Position numbers and translations under genes: made by a program. A model generated the notes under the pieces. That model made no database searches and was not told the DNA's origin. It worked only from the letters and a program-made list of their open reading frames with translations. 64,000 bases of DNA from Betaproteobacteria bacterium (lineage in GTDB: Bacteria; Pseudomonadota; Gammaproteobacteria; Burkholderiales; Methylophilaceae): the NCBI GenBank assembly GCA_016867975.1, contig VGIC01000002.1, positions 1 to 64,000 of the forward strand. The letters run 5' to 3'. The stretch's first letter is position 1, and each line of letters begins with the position of its first letter. Shown piece by piece: positions 24,371-35,361 of this stretch.

Positions 24371-25600
24371 ATGCGGGCTATGGAACTATTGAAACAGGGT
24401 AACTTTGCCTTTGCCAAGCTACTGGCATTTCGAGTGCAACTTGTGTTGGCGTATCAGATTATGGCCGTGGTGGTGGGCTGGCACATCTATGAGATCACGC
24501 GCGATCCACTGTCGCTCGGGCTGATCGGTCTTGCCGAAGTGATCCCTTACTTTGCATCTGCGCTATTTGCCGGACATGCCGTTGATCATTATTGCTCCCG
24601 TCGTTTCTTTGCGGTGCTGGCGGGGGTTTTGTTGTTGAGCAATGCGTTCACTTTGGCTGCGTTATCGGCAGGCTGGCTTAGTGACAACATGATATTCTGG
24701 ATATATGGTTCAATTGCCTTTACCGGCTTGGCAAGAGCGTTCATTGCGCCGAGTTACAGTTCACTCTTTGCGCTCATTGTGCCTCGAGAGCACTATGTGC
24801 GCGCATCGGGGATCGGGTCGGCGTGTTTTCAGATTGGCCTGGTATTGGGTCCGGCGATTGGTGGACTGTTGGTGGGCTTCGGTAGCAAGTCGCTGGCCTA
24901 TGCAGTCACGACGCTCTTATGTTTTGGTGCAACAATCGCCATCCTCCTATTAAAGCTCAATGAGCCACCAAAGTTCGAGGGAGCAGCGGTTTTTGCCAGC
25001 ATTGCACAGGGCTTGCGTTTTGTGTTCAGTAATCAGGTCGTGCTGGGTGCCATGTCGCTGGATATGTTTGCGGTGTTATTTGGCGGTGCAGTGGCCATGT
25101 TGCCGGCCTTCATTCACGATATCTATCAGGCTGGACCGGAAGGTTTGGGTATCCTGCGTGGTGCGCCAGCGTTGGGGGCAATCGTCACCGGTTTGTGGTT
25201 GGCGCGTCATCCGATTAATCATCATGCAGGGAAATGGCTACTAGCCGTAGTCGCTGGTTTTGGGTTGTCTATCATCGGCTTTGCCTTAACTTCCAGCTTC
25301 TGGGTTGCCGCTCTGATGCTGTTGATTTCAGGGCTATTCGATGGTGTTTCGATGGTGCTAAGGCAAACCATCATGCAATTGGCAACGCCGGACCATATGC
25401 GAGGCAGAGTGTCCGCCATTAATGGTATTTTTATCGGCTCATCCAATGAGTTGGGGGCATTTGAATCGGGAGTTGCGGCCCGCCTGATGGGTTTAGTGCC
25501 TTCGGTGATTTTTGGGGGTGTCATGACCCTTTCGATTGTAGGTGTCACCGCAAAACTTGCGCCTAAACTGCGTCGTTTAGATTTGCAGCAATTGCACTGA
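24371..25600 (+). CDS. MFS transporter, EntS/DHA3-like exporter
   Basis: A 409-residue protein with about 12 membrane segments. The inter-helix loop LFAGHAVDHYCSRRFFAV and the later RQTIMQLATPDHMRGRVSAINGIFIGSSNELGAFESG are typical of the DHA3/EntS branch of the major facilitator superfamily. The substrate cannot be inferred. The ATG at 24371 overlaps a TATAAT sequence (24367-24372), so the ATG three codons later (24380) or a leaderless transcript is possible. It is followed within 4 nt by a DUF4186 gene. Confidence 0.8.
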   Translation: MRAMELLKQGNFAFAKLLAFRVQLVLAYQIMAVVVGWHIYEITRDPLSLGLIGLAEVIPYFASALFAGHAVDHYCSRRFFAVLAGVLLLSNAFTLAALSAGWLSDNMIFWIYGSIAFTGLARAFIAPSYSSLFALIVPREHYVRASGIGSACFQIGLVLGPAIGGLLVGFGSKSLAYAVTTLLCFGATIAILLLKLNEPPKFEGAAVFASIAQGLRFVFSNQVVLGAMSLDMFAVLFGGAVAMLPAFIHDIYQAGPEGLGILRGAPALGAIVTGLWLARHPINHHAGKWLLAVVAGFGLSIIGFALTSSFWVAALMLLISGLFDGVSMVLRQTIMQLATPDHMRGRVSAINGIFIGSSNELGAFESGVAARLMGLVPSVIFGGVMTLSIVGVTAKLAPKLRRLDLQQLH

Positions 25601-25604
25601 TGCC

Positions 25605-25967
25605 ATGCGAGACTTAGACGCATTGTTCAAAGCGCTGGCGCAATCGGCTTTTAGAACAAAATTTCGGCTGAGCGCCAAAGAAAAAGCATATCTCCAGTTA
25701 AAAGGGATGTCGCTTATTCTTGACCATGCAGAAGATTTCGTTCAAGAACGTCTTGCCCCAGCGGTGATTGTTAATGATGGTATGCAAACCCCGATGCGAG
25801 GACATCCGGTTTTTGTCGCCCAGCATGCAACAGCCTGTTGTTGTCGTGGATGTTTGCAACAATGGCATCACATCCCTTCAGGGCGAAAGCTTTCTCAATC
25901 TGAACAAGCCTATGTGGTTGTGGTGATTGAGCGATGGTTGAACAGGCAAATGTCACTTAGTGCTTGA
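25605..25967 (+). CDS. DUF4186 protein
   Basis: The 120-residue product matches the DUF4186 family. Its distinctive region is HPVFVAQHATACCCRGCLQQWHHIP, rich in Cys and His and probably metal binding, followed by the C-terminal helix LSQSEQAYVVVVIERWL. Function unknown. The start ATG is 5 nt after the MFS stop, so it is probably co-transcribed. Its 3' end overlaps the convergent DUF3820 gene by 15 bp. Confidence 0.75.
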   Translation: MRDLDALFKALAQSAFRTKFRLSAKEKAYLQLKGMSLILDHAEDFVQERLAPAVIVNDGMQTPMRGHPVFVAQHATACCCRGCLQQWHHIPSGRKLSQSEQAYVVVVIERWLNRQMSLSA

Positions 25968-26198
25968 AGTGATGCTCTGGCGCAAAGGTGTTAGCAACGA
26001 TGACAGACCGTTATGGTCAATCTCGTGCATCAGTTGTAGCAATCGCCCTAGCCCCCCCTTTGGGAACCCCTCGCGCGCGAACCAATTCAGATAATTGCCG
26101 GGCAAATCTGCAAGCAAACATCCTTGGTGCTTGCCGTATGGCATCGTTGTGGTCAGTAAACGCTCTAAATCTTCAGGGTTCATATGCCTGCGAGCCAT
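25953..26198 (-). CDS. DUF3820 protein
   Basis: From ATG 26198 the product has 81 residues (MARRHMNPEDLERLLTTTMPYGKHQG...). The blocks MPYGKHQGCLLADLPGNYLNWFAREGFPKGGLGRLL match the DUF3820 family of small, possibly nucleic-acid-associated proteins. The ORF-track start at 26321 adds 41 residues with no family fit. An internal ATG at 26183 is also possible. It converges with and overlaps the DUF4186 gene. Function unknown. Confidence 0.8.
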   Translation of the reverse strand: MARRHMNPEDLERLLTTTMPYGKHQGCLLADLPGNYLNWFAREGFPKGGLGRLLQLMHEIDHNGLSSLLTPLRQSITSSTK

Positions 26199-26479
26199 CA
26201 CTCTCACTCTGCACTTTGTTAAGCGCGGGATTATATTGCATTTTTTTAGTCCCGTTTGCCATGAGTTTTGGCTTGGGGAGTCAATTGTGGGATTTTGGAG
26301 ATATGTTGGGTCTAGTTGCACTTGCCGAAAAGGTCTATTTAAGTGATAATTCGAGCTTTATAAAAGTAGTTTAATGTGCCTGCTTTCTGAGGTGGGTGAT
26401 GTGAATCATTGCAGCTTAATGTAAAGATTTTATCGTTAAGTTGTTGAAGGTTTTTAAGTTAATCATTAGGGAGAAAACA

Positions 26480-28495
26480 ATGGCAACACGTAACGACCTA
26501 TGTAACGCTATTCGTGCGTTATCTATGGATGCAGTGCAAAAAGCTAACTCAGGCCACCCAGGTGCGCCTATGGGAATGGCTGAAATCGCAGAAGTATTGT
26601 GGAACCACAATATGCGTCACAATCCAACAAATCCAAACTGGGCTGACCGTGACCGCTTTGTGCTCTCCAATGGCCACGGTTCAATGCTGATCTATTCATT
26701 GTTGCACTTGACAGGCTATGATTTGAATATGGATGACATCAAGTCATTCCGTCAGTTGCATTCACGTTGTGCTGGTCATCCAGAGTATGGTTATGCACCA
26801 GGCGTTGAAACAACGACAGGTCCGTTAGGTCAAGGGATCACCAACGCGGTTGGTTTTGCAATGGCTGAGAAATTGTTGGCCGACCAGTTTAACAAACGCG
26901 GTCATTTCGACGGTTACAATCAACCTATCGACTACGATATCGTTGATCACTACACATACTGCTTCTTGGGTGACGGCTGTATGATGGAAGGTGTATCACA
27001 TGAGGCAGCTGCTTTGGCTGGTACATGGGGCTTAGGTAAATTGGTTGCCTTCTGGGATGACAACGGTATCTCTATCGACGGTCATATCGAAGGCTGGTAT
27101 ACAGATGACACGGCTAAACGTTTTGAGTCATATGGCTGGCACGTTCAGTCAGTGGATGGTCACGACTCTGAAGCTATCGACAAAGCAATCAAGGCCGCTA
27201 AAGCAGTGACAGATAAACCATCATTGATCTGCTGTAAAACCATCATTGGTAAAGGTTCGCCAAACAAATCAGGTTCACATGACTGCCACGGTGCTGCATT
27301 AGGCGATGCAGAAGTTGCTGCAACACGTGAAGCAATCGGTTGGCCACATGCACCATTCGTGATTCCAGAAGATGTTTACGCTGGTTGGGATCAAAAAGCG
27401 AAAGGCGCTAAATTAGAAGCTGACTGGAATGCTAAGTTTGATGCTTACGCTAAGGCATTCCCAGCAGAGGCGGCGGAGTTCAAGCGTCGTATGGCGGGTG
27501 ATTTGCCAGCTAACTGGAAACAGACAACAGATGCAATGATTGCTGCAACGAACGAAAAAGCAGAGACAGTGGCAACACGTAAAGCTTCACAAAACGTGAT
27601 TGCTGCATTGGCTCCGGTATTGCCAGAGTTCTTGGGTGGTTCAGCTGACTTGACAGGTTCTAACCTGACGTCATGTAGCAGCTTTACTCACGTAGATGGC
27701 AAGAAACCAGGTAACTACATCTCTTACGGTGTGCGTGAGTTTGGTATGTATGCCATCATGAACGGTATGGCATTGCACGGTGGCTTGTTGCCATTCGGCG
27801 GTACATTCCACATGTTCTCTGACTATGCGAAGAGTGCATTGCGTATGGCCGCATTGATGAAGCAGCGTACCATTGCCGTGCTGACTCATGACTCTATCGG
27901 TCAAGGTGAAGATGGTCCTACGCACCAGCCAGTTGAAAACACATCTGGTTTGCGTTACATCCCACGTATGGATGTATGGCGTCCATCTGACTCAACAGAA
28001 ACTGCAGTGGCGTGGGTGGCCGCGGTTGAGCGTCAAGACGGTCCATCTAGCTTGGTGTTGTCACGTCAAAACGTGCCAGGCATCAAACATGACGCAGCGC
28101 ACTTGGATTTGATGCGTAAAGGTGGTTATGTATTTTCAGATGTGGTTGGTAGAGCAGATGCAATCATCATCGCTAACGGTTCAGAACTTGATTTGGCGAT
28201 TAAAGCAGCAGCTGAATTGAATGCGGCGGGGACTAAAGTGCGCGTGGTTTCAATGCCATCTACTAACGTATTTGATCGTCAAGACCAAGCATACAAAGAC
28301 AGCGTGTTGACTGCTGGTGTAAAACGTGTGGCTGTGGAAGCGGCTCATCCAGACTTCTGGCGCAAATATGTAGGTTTGGAAGGTGCTGTAGTTGGTATCA
28401 ACACATTCGGTGAGTCCGCACCAGGTGGCGTACTGATGAAAGAGTTTGGCTTTACAGTTGAGAATGTAGTTGCAACTGTTAAATCGGTGCTTTAA
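26480..28495 (+). CDS. tkt: Transketolase
   Basis: Transketolase moves two-carbon units between sugar phosphates, here probably serving the rearrangement phase of a ribulose monophosphate cycle as well as the pentose phosphate pathway. The 671-residue protein from ATG 26480 (after AGGGAGAAAACA) has [21 protein letters not shown], the thiamine-diphosphate motif [28 protein letters not shown] and the C-terminal domain. The ORF-track start 13 codons upstream is not needed. Codons are strongly biased, fitting high expression. A terminator hairpin separates it from gap. Confidence 0.97.
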   Translation: MATRNDLCNAIRALSMDAVQKANSGHPGAPMGMAEIAEVLWNHNMRHNPTNPNWADRDRFVLSNGHGSMLIYSLLHLTGYDLNMDDIKSFRQLHSRCAGHPEYGYAPGVETTTGPLGQGITNAVGFAMAEKLLADQFNKRGHFDGYNQPIDYDIVDHYTYCFLGDGCMMEGVSHEAAALAGTWGLGKLVAFWDDNGISIDGHIEGWYTDDTAKRFESYGWHVQSVDGHDSEAIDKAIKAAKAVTDKPSLICCKTIIGKGSPNKSGSHDCHGAALGDAEVAATREAIGWPHAPFVIPEDVYAGWDQKAKGAKLEADWNAKFDAYAKAFPAEAAEFKRRMAGDLPANWKQTTDAMIAATNEKAETVATRKASQNVIAALAPVLPEFLGGSADLTGSNLTSCSSFTHVDGKKPGNYISYGVREFGMYAIMNGMALHGGLLPFGGTFHMFSDYAKSALRMAALMKQRTIAVLTHDSIGQGEDGPTHQPVENTSGLRYIPRMDVWRPSDSTETAVAWVAAVERQDGPSSLVLSRQNVPGIKHDAAHLDLMRKGGYVFSDVVGRADAIIIANGSELDLAIKAAAELNAAGTKVRVVSMPSTNVFDRQDQAYKDSVLTAGVKRVAVEAAHPDFWRKYVGLEGAVVGINTFGESAPGGVLMKEFGFTVENVVATVKSVL

Positions 28496-28529
28496 TCCTA
28501 CCAGTTTATTTTGATCTAGGTCAGTCTGA

Positions 28530-28559
28530 GGGGGCCCAAAAGCACAGGGCTCCCTTTTT
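28530..28559 (+). terminator. Intrinsic terminator after tkt
   Basis: GGGGGCCC and GGGCTCCC form an 8-bp stem with a nine-base loop, followed by TTTTTC. It lies between tkt and gap, so read-through may be partial. Confidence 0.75.
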
Positions 28560-28601
28560 CTTTATGCGATAGAGCGCGTTGTTTTAAAAAGTGAAAGTTG
28601 A

Positions 28602-29609
<1,008 letters not shown>

Positions 29610-29621
29610 TTTTTTTGGTAA

Positions 29622-29644
29622 AGGGCTGGAGTAAATCCGGCCCT
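29622..29644 (+). terminator. Hairpin after gap, weak terminator
   Basis: AGGGCTGG and CCGGCCCT pair around a seven-base loop. No T-run follows, so it may be a processing or attenuating stem rather than a full terminator. Confidence 0.4.
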
Positions 29645-29722
29645 AATTGCTTGTAAGAATGTAGTTCTGTGAGTGTTGAGACTGCATGTTAAAGGCTATA
29701 ACTTTATAAATCAAAGGGAAAC

Positions 29723-30907
29723 ATGTCTGTTATCAAAATGACCGATTTGGATTTGGGCGGAAAACGTGTGTTCATCCGTGCCGACTTAAACGTGCCAGTG
29801 GCTGATGGTAAAGTGACTTCTGATGCGCGTATCATGGCTTCAATGGCAACAATCGAATATGCCTTGAAGGCGGGTGCAAAGGTGATGGTAACTTCTCATT
29901 TAGGTCGCCCGGAAGAAGGCGTTTACTCGGCTGAGAACTCATTGCAACCAGTAGTAGATGTGATTTCAGCCAAATTAGGCAAGTCCGTGCGGCTGATTAA
30001 AGACTGGGTCAATGGTGGCTTTGATGTGGCTGCTGGGGAGTTGGTGCTGCTGGAAAATTGTCGCTTCAATAAAGGCGAAAAAAAGAATGTTGATGAAACG
30101 GCACAGAACTATGCTGCTTTGTGCGATGTGTTTGTGATGGATGCGTTTGGCACGGCACACCGCGCCGAGGCTTCTACTCATGGCATCGCTAAGTTTGCAC
30201 CTGTGGCATGTGCCGGCATTTTGTTGACCGAAGAGCTGGATGCGTTGACCAAAGCATTATTAGCGCCTGCGCGACCACTGGTAGCGATTGTGGCGGGGTC
30301 TAAGGTTTCAACTAAGCTGACAGTGCTGGAAAGCTTGTCTGAAAAAGTGGATCAGATGGTAGTGGGTGGCGGTATTGCCAATACTTTCCTGAAAGCGGTT
30401 GGTCATGAGATTGGAAAGTCGTTATGCGAAGATGATCTGGTGCCTACAGCTAAAGCATTGATGGAAAAAATGCGCCAGCGTGGTGCAGCAGTACCAATTG
30501 CTGTGGACGTTGTTTGCGGTAAGAAATTTGATGCAAATGAGCCTGCGGTGAAGAAGGATGTGACAGAAGTAGCCGCTGATGACATGATTTTTGATATTGG
30601 TACGAAATCTGCTGATGAGTTAGCAGAGATTATCAAAAATGCGGGAACAGTGGTTTGGAATGGGCCCGTAGGTGTGTTTGAGTTTGACCAGTTCGGTGAG
30701 GGTACTAAAGTCATTGCAAATGCCATCGCCAACACCAAGGCATTTACGCTGGCAGGGGGTGGGGATACGATTGCGGCCATTCAAAAGTATGACATTTATG
30801 ATAAGGTAGATTACATTTCAACCGCGGGTGGCGCTTTCCTTGAGTTCTTGGAAGGCAAGAAATTGCCCGCAGTCGAGATTTTGGAGCAACGTGCTAAAGG
30901 GGCGTGA
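29723..30907 (+). CDS. pgk: Phosphoglycerate kinase
   Basis: Phosphoglycerate kinase makes ATP from 1,3-bisphosphoglycerate. The 394-residue protein has [37 protein letters not shown] in the N-domain, the hinge region and WNGPVGVFE plus [11 protein letters not shown] in the C-domain. Full length, with an AAGGGAAAC ribosome site. It is followed by a clear terminator. Confidence 0.97.
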   Translation: MSVIKMTDLDLGGKRVFIRADLNVPVADGKVTSDARIMASMATIEYALKAGAKVMVTSHLGRPEEGVYSAENSLQPVVDVISAKLGKSVRLIKDWVNGGFDVAAGELVLLENCRFNKGEKKNVDETAQNYAALCDVFVMDAFGTAHRAEASTHGIAKFAPVACAGILLTEELDALTKALLAPARPLVAIVAGSKVSTKLTVLESLSEKVDQMVVGGGIANTFLKAVGHEIGKSLCEDDLVPTAKALMEKMRQRGAAVPIAVDVVCGKKFDANEPAVKKDVTEVAADDMIFDIGTKSADELAEIIKNAGTVVWNGPVGVFEFDQFGEGTKVIANAIANTKAFTLAGGGDTIAAIQKYDIYDKVDYISTAGGAFLEFLEGKKLPAVEILEQRAKGA

Positions 30908-30927
30908 CCTGATTCTTTAGGACACCA

Positions 30928-30956
30928 AAATGGGGCTGACAGCCCCATTTTATTTT
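30928..30956 (+). terminator. Intrinsic terminator after pgk
   Basis: AAATGGGGCT-GAC-AGCCCCATTT forms a 10-bp stem with a 3-nt loop, followed by the T-rich TATTTTG. Confidence 0.85.
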
Positions 30957-31019
30957 GCAGAGTATCCGAAGATATTTGCAAAGCCCCTCTATGGGCAATT
31001 TAATTGAAGGTAAAACAGT

Positions 31020-32456
31020 TTGACATTACGTAAAACAAAAATCGTGGCCACTCTAGGTCCATCCTCAAATAGCGAAGAGATGCTCGCGCGTATGATCAGT
31101 GCTGGCATGAATGTTGTGCGTCTGAATTTTTCACACGGTAGTGCCAGTGAGCATATCAGACGTGCAGAGATTATCCGTAGCATTGCAGCCAAGCTTGGTC
31201 GTCCGGTAGGGGTGTTGTGTGATCTGCAAGGGCCAAAGATCAGAATTGGCAAATTCGAGTTGGGCAAGATTACCTTGAAGATGGGTGATATTTTTATACT
31301 GGATTCAGATTGTGTATTGGGGAATCAGGATCACGTTGGCTTGGATTACAAGTCACTACCGCAGGAAGTAAAAGAAGATGATGTGCTGCTACTGGATGAT
31401 GGTCGTATCACCATGCAGGTCAATCGTGTAAAAGGCAATCAGATTCATTGTGTTGTGCTCAGTGGCGGCGTGCTATCCAACAACAAAGGCATCAACCGTC
31501 AGGGTGGGGGCTTGTCTGCAGATGCCTTGACTAAAAAAGACCGGGAAGATATCAAAACAGCCGTTGCGCTTGAGGCTGACTATATCGCAATCTCTTTTCC
31601 AAAATCTGCAGAAGATGTGACGTTAGCCAGAAACTTGGTTAAGCTGGCGGGTGGCAGTGCTAGCATTATCGCCAAGATAGAGCGTGCGGAGGCCATTGAT
31701 GATCTCGAGGCTATTATCGAGGCGGCTGATGCCATCATGGTGGCACGTGGTGATTTGGGCGTGGAAGTCGGTGATGCGGCCGTACCTGGTCTGCAAAAAC
31801 GCATGATCCGTATGGCGCGAGCTCAAAATAAACTGGTGATTACCGCCACGCAGATGATGGAGTCGATGATTACCAATCCTATTCCAACACGTGCCGAGGT
31901 GTCAGATGTTGCCAATGCAGTACTGGATGGGACTGATGCGGTGATGTTGTCGGCCGAAACCGCGGCAGGTCAGTATCCGCTCGAGACTATTGAGGCGGTA
32001 CATCGGGTGGTGATAGAGGCGGAGAAAGAGTATTTCAGGCAGCAGCATATGCGTAAGTTAGATCAGGTGTTCTCTAGGACGGATGAGGCCGTTGCGGCTG
32101 CAGCGATTTATACCACCCAGCATTTGAAAATCAAGGCGCTGGCGGCATTGACGCAATCGGGCAATGCCGCGCAGTGGTTATCGCGAGCTGACCCTGAAGT
32201 GCCTATCTATGCTTTATCACCGGACAAGTTTGCACGCAGGAAACTGACATTACACCGCGGTGTTTATCCATTCCCGATTGAGCAAGCAGGCAAGAACCGT
32301 GACGAGATTCTTAATGAGATGGAGCAAGTGCTGTTGAGGCAGCGCGTGGTCAATCATGGTGATTTAGTTGCGCTCACCTATGGCGAGCCAATAGGCAGCC
32401 TGGGTGGGACGAATACTTTAAAGATCATACGCATTGGTGATAGCTCACTCACCTAG
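31020..32456 (+). CDS. pyk: Pyruvate kinase
   Basis: Pyruvate kinase converts phosphoenolpyruvate to pyruvate with ATP formation. The 478-residue protein begins at TTG 31020, with GAAGG nine bases upstream (MTLRKTKIVATLGPSS). It shows MNVVRLNFSHGS, the metal-binding IIAKIERAEAID, VARGDLGVEVG and ATQMMESMI, then the C-terminal domain. Length is typical. In several betaproteobacteria fba follows pyk; here purC follows instead. Confidence 0.96.
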   Translation: MTLRKTKIVATLGPSSNSEEMLARMISAGMNVVRLNFSHGSASEHIRRAEIIRSIAAKLGRPVGVLCDLQGPKIRIGKFELGKITLKMGDIFILDSDCVLGNQDHVGLDYKSLPQEVKEDDVLLLDDGRITMQVNRVKGNQIHCVVLSGGVLSNNKGINRQGGGLSADALTKKDREDIKTAVALEADYIAISFPKSAEDVTLARNLVKLAGGSASIIAKIERAEAIDDLEAIIEAADAIMVARGDLGVEVGDAAVPGLQKRMIRMARAQNKLVITATQMMESMITNPIPTRAEVSDVANAVLDGTDAVMLSAETAAGQYPLETIEAVHRVVIEAEKEYFRQQHMRKLDQVFSRTDEAVAAAAIYTTQHLKIKALAALTQSGNAAQWLSRADPEVPIYALSPDKFARRKLTLHRGVYPFPIEQAGKNRDEILNEMEQVLLRQRVVNHGDLVALTYGEPIGSLGGTNTLKIIRIGDSSLT

Positions 32457-32546
32457 CCACATGTATGATTCCTGAGATAGGCAAGAGCGTTTATAATAGA
32501 CGCTCTGTCTAATCTATCACTGATACGGCGAGTGCCGTGAACGCTT

Positions 32547-33449
32547 ATGAATACTCCATTGCTAGAAACCTCCATCAAAAGTTTGAAACGTATCCATCAA
32601 GGCAAGGTGCGCGATATTTATGATATTGATGCGAATACGATGCTACTGGTGAGTACAGATCGCCTGTCCGCATTTGATGTGATTTTGCCCACAGGGATTG
32701 CAAATAAGGGCGCCATGCTCACGCAGATGGCCAATTTCTGGTTCGAGCAGCTCAAGGATGTTGTGCCTAATCACTTGACAGGCGTGGCACCGGATACAGT
32801 GGTGACGGATGCTGTTGAAAAAGCGCAACTTGCGAATCGTTCTGTCGTGGTTAAAAAACTGAAAGCGTTGCCGATAGAAGCGATTGTACGCGGTTATCTG
32901 GTGGGGAGTGGATGGAAAGAGTATAAGGCAAAAGGCACAGTATGCGATATTGCCCTGCCTGCTGGGTTGCAAGAGGCATCGAAACTGCCTGAGCCCCTGT
33001 TTACCCCATCCAGCAAGGCTGCGGTTGGTGAGCATGATGAAAATATCAGCATTGCTCAAGTCGAAGCGTTGATAGGCAAGACATTGGCAGCACAGGTAGC
33101 TCAAGTGGCTGTCGCACTTTATACCAAGGCTGCCGAATACGCACTAACCAAAGGCATCATTATCGCCGATACCAAATTTGAGTTTGGTTTGGATGAGTGT
33201 GGGGTGTTGCATGTGATGGATGAGGTGTTGACGCCAGACTCATCACGCTTTTGGCCTGCGGCAAGTTATGCGGTAGGTAAGAATCCGCCCAGTTATGATA
33301 AGCAGTATGTGCGTGATTGGCTTGAGGCAAGTGGCTGGGATAAAACACCGCCGGCACCGGCATTACCAGAAGATGTGGCGGCAAAAACCAGTGAAAAATA
33401 TATGGAAGCGTTTGAGCGTTTAACTGGACAACCTCTACGCATTGACTAA
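32547..33449 (+). CDS. purC: SAICAR synthase (phosphoribosylaminoimidazole-succinocarboxamide synthase)
   Basis: PurC joins aspartate to CAIR in de novo purine synthesis. The 300-residue protein contains IHQGKVRDIYDI, the nucleotide-binding LLVSTDRLSAFDVILP, PIEAIVRGYLVGSGWKEY and DTKFEFGLDE followed by EVLTPDSSRFWP. It is of the longer type found in many proteobacteria and yeast rather than the 237-residue E. coli form. A GAGCGT hairpin with TATAAT in its loop lies about 40 bp upstream, where a promoter or the pyk terminator might be. Confidence 0.96.
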   Translation: MNTPLLETSIKSLKRIHQGKVRDIYDIDANTMLLVSTDRLSAFDVILPTGIANKGAMLTQMANFWFEQLKDVVPNHLTGVAPDTVVTDAVEKAQLANRSVVVKKLKALPIEAIVRGYLVGSGWKEYKAKGTVCDIALPAGLQEASKLPEPLFTPSSKAAVGEHDENISIAQVEALIGKTLAAQVAQVAVALYTKAAEYALTKGIIIADTKFEFGLDECGVLHVMDEVLTPDSSRFWPAASYAVGKNPPSYDKQYVRDWLEASGWDKTPPAPALPEDVAAKTSEKYMEAFERLTGQPLRID

Positions 33450-33469
33450 ACCTTAAGGTATGACCAATT

Positions 33470-33760
33470 GTGTTGGATAAGTTCAAAGCGCTTACTAAAC
33501 AGCTCAAAAAGGAGTTCGACGTTTATCGCTTGGTGCTGAGGCATTCCGAAACACCTTGGATTTCCAAGTGTTTTTTAGGATTAGCGGTAGGCTACTTGCT
33601 ATTGCCATTTGATTTGATTCCTGATTTTCTCCCCGTGATTGGTCAGCTGGATGATGTGGTGATTATTCCAGTGTTGTTATATCTAGCGTTATTGTTTATC
33701 CCCAAGCAGCTCATTCAAAGCTGCCGTGAGCAGGTTGAACAGATGCGCCAAGCAAATTAG
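33470..33760 (+). CDS. YkvA/DUF1232 family small membrane protein
   Basis: A 96-residue protein with the DUF1232 signature GYLLLPFDLIPDFLPVIGQLDDVVIIP flanked by two hydrophobic segments, so it is probably an integral membrane protein. The start is GTG 33470, 20 nt after purC, and the two are probably co-transcribed. Function of the family is not established. Confidence 0.85.
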   Translation: MLDKFKALTKQLKKEFDVYRLVLRHSETPWISKCFLGLAVGYLLLPFDLIPDFLPVIGQLDDVVIIPVLLYLALLFIPKQLIQSCREQVEQMRQAN

Positions 33761-33855
33761 TTACAAGTCGTTACGAAATCCTGTTCTCCGCCTTGTTATA
33801 ATCCCGCCACAAATTTAACTTCAATTAATTAGTCAATTTATTTTAGGAATAAGTC

Positions 33856-34404
33856 ATGTCATTGAATCAAGTAGCGACCGGTAAAGATGTCCCGAATGAT
33901 TTTAACGTTATCATTGAAATTCCAATGCAGGGAGACCCAGTAAAATATGAGGTCGACAAAGAAAGTGGAGCCATTTTTGTCGATCGCTTCATGGGAACTG
34001 CCATGCAATATCCCACCAACTATGGCTATGTGCCACACACATTGGCAGCAGATGGTGACCCGGTGGATGTACTGGTTATTACCCCTGTGCCGCTGATCCC
34101 TGGTGTCGTGGTGCGTTGTCGTCCTCTAGGCGTTTTGCTAATGGAGGATGAGGCGGGGCTTGACGCGAAAGTATTGGCTGTGCCAGTTGATAAGGTGTGT
34201 GGCTTGTATGGGTATTTAAAGACATATCAAGATGTGTCAGAGTGGCGTCTGAATATGATTGCTCACTTCTTTGGTCACTATAAAGACCTGGATAAAGGTA
34301 AGTGGGTGAAGATCAATGGTTGGGGTGATATTGATGCGGCCAAGAAAGAGATCCTAGATGGCGTTGCAACTTACAATAGCGCAAAGGTCAAACCAGCGTT
34401 CTAA
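33856..34404 (+). CDS. ppa: Soluble inorganic pyrophosphatase
   Basis: This family I enzyme hydrolyses pyrophosphate to phosphate. The 182-residue protein shows [39 protein letters not shown], and the metal-binding [10 protein letters not shown] and [14 protein letters not shown]. Complete. It is followed by a terminator. The proton-pumping pyrophosphatase hppA lies about 1 kb downstream on the other strand, so the cell has both a dissipating and an energy-conserving route for PPi. Confidence 0.97.
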   Translation: MSLNQVATGKDVPNDFNVIIEIPMQGDPVKYEVDKESGAIFVDRFMGTAMQYPTNYGYVPHTLAADGDPVDVLVITPVPLIPGVVVRCRPLGVLLMEDEAGLDAKVLAVPVDKVCGLYGYLKTYQDVSEWRLNMIAHFFGHYKDLDKGKWVKINGWGDIDAAKKEILDGVATYNSAKVKPAF

Positions 34405-34421
34405 TTCCACGAGATGAGAAG

Positions 34422-34444
34422 AAGGCAGCCTAGGCTGCCTTTTA
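34422..34444 (+). terminator. Intrinsic terminator after ppa
   Basis: AAGGCAGCC-TA-GGCTGCCTT forms a 9-bp stem followed by TTA. It is nearly symmetric and could stop transcription from both sides. Confidence 0.8.
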
Positions 34445-34479
34445 TATTGATTCGGCACGAATAAATAATCTAATACACT

Positions 34480-34543
34480 GTTCGGTCTGAGTCTGTCGAG
34501 GATCATTGAATCCATTTATATTTCGACAGGCTCACTACGAACG
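34480..34543. repeat. REP-like inverted repeat
   Basis: GTTCGGTCTGAGTCTGTCGAGG and TTCGACAGGCTCACTACGAACGG are imperfect inverted copies around a 20-bp spacer. The arm resembles a TTCGACA-GCTCA-TACGAACGG element I have seen dispersed in intergenic regions of many proteobacteria, probably a REP-type sequence. It lies between the convergent ppa and VIT-family genes. Confidence 0.6.
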
Positions 34544-34567
34544 GATTGATGTTATTTATGTGCCTGA

Positions 34568-35263
34568 TCAATAAGCGGCAACAACCCCGAACAATTTGCC
34601 TATTGCGGCAGTGGCTACCATAGCCAGTGCGCCCCAGATTGCAACGCGAGAGGCGCCAGTGAATACATGAGCACCTCCTGCTCGAGCCGCTAGGCCGCCG
34701 AGTGTGGCGAGGAAGGCGAGTGAGGTGCCTGCGACAGAGGGCACGGTTGTAGATTCAGAACAAAAAACAGTGACTAAAAGCGGCAGGGACGCACCAATAG
34801 CAAACGTTGCTGCTGAGGCGAGGGCTGCCTGTATTGGGCGGGCATTCATCATTTCCGTGATGCCCAGCTCATCTCTCGCATGCGCGCCTAACGCATCATG
34901 CTGGGTAAGCTGTAAGGCGACCTGGGCTGCCAGATCGGGGCTGAGGCCGCGGCTGATATAAATTCCTTGGAGTTCCTCTAGTTCATGTTCAGGTTGTGTG
35001 GCGAGCTCCTCTGCCTCTCTGGCGAGGTCAGCCGCCTCGGTATCGGCCTGTGAGCTTACGGAAACATATTCACCTGCGGCCATCGACATGGCCCCAGATA
35101 CCAATCCTGCAATACCCGTGATGAGAATGGCATCATGGGAAATGCCTGCGGAGGCAACGCCAATCACCAGACTGGCTGTGGAAACGATGCCGTCATTTGC
35201 GCCTAGTACTGCCGCACGCAACCAACCAATGCGGTGTGCACGGTGGAATTCAGAATGTCTCAA
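34568..35263 (-). CDS. VIT1/CCC1 family transporter
   Basis: The 231-residue protein has five membrane segments and the family motifs LRAAVLGANDGIVSTASLVIGVASAG in helix 1 and AGLVSGAMSMAAGEYVSVSSQADTE in helix 2, followed by an acidic cytoplasmic loop. VIT/CCC1 proteins move Fe2+ or Mn2+ out of the cytosol; the acidic loop is the likely metal-binding part. It has no ferritin-like domain. The substrate is not determined. It stands alone between ppa and hppA. Confidence 0.9.
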   Translation of the reverse strand: MRHSEFHRAHRIGWLRAAVLGANDGIVSTASLVIGVASAGISHDAILITGIAGLVSGAMSMAAGEYVSVSSQADTEAADLAREAEELATQPEHELEELQGIYISRGLSPDLAAQVALQLTQHDALGAHARDELGITEMMNARPIQAALASAATFAIGASLPLLVTVFCSESTTVPSVAGTSLAFLATLGGLAARAGGAHVFTGASRVAIWGALAMVATAAIGKLFGVVAAY

Positions 35264-35306
35264 GATAAGCTCTACATCTAAAATAATTGTGAACAGGGAA
35301 ATGCTG

Positions 35307-35347
35307 ATAAAAAAGGCGACTTGAATCGTGTGACTTAAGTCGCCTTT
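35307..35347 (-). terminator. Intrinsic terminator of hppA
   Basis: On the minus strand AAAGGCGACTT and AAGTCGCCTTT pair around a 14-nt loop, followed by a run of T. It begins about 15 nt after the hppA stop. Confidence 0.85.
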
Positions 35348-35361
35348 GAGTTGATGCTAGT

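Noticed and set aside
32484-32506. Hairpin AGAGCGT-ACGCTCT with TATAAT in its loop, between pyk and purC
   Set aside because: Could be a terminator or a promoter, but there is no T-run and no -35 hexamer at proper spacing, so it was not called as either.
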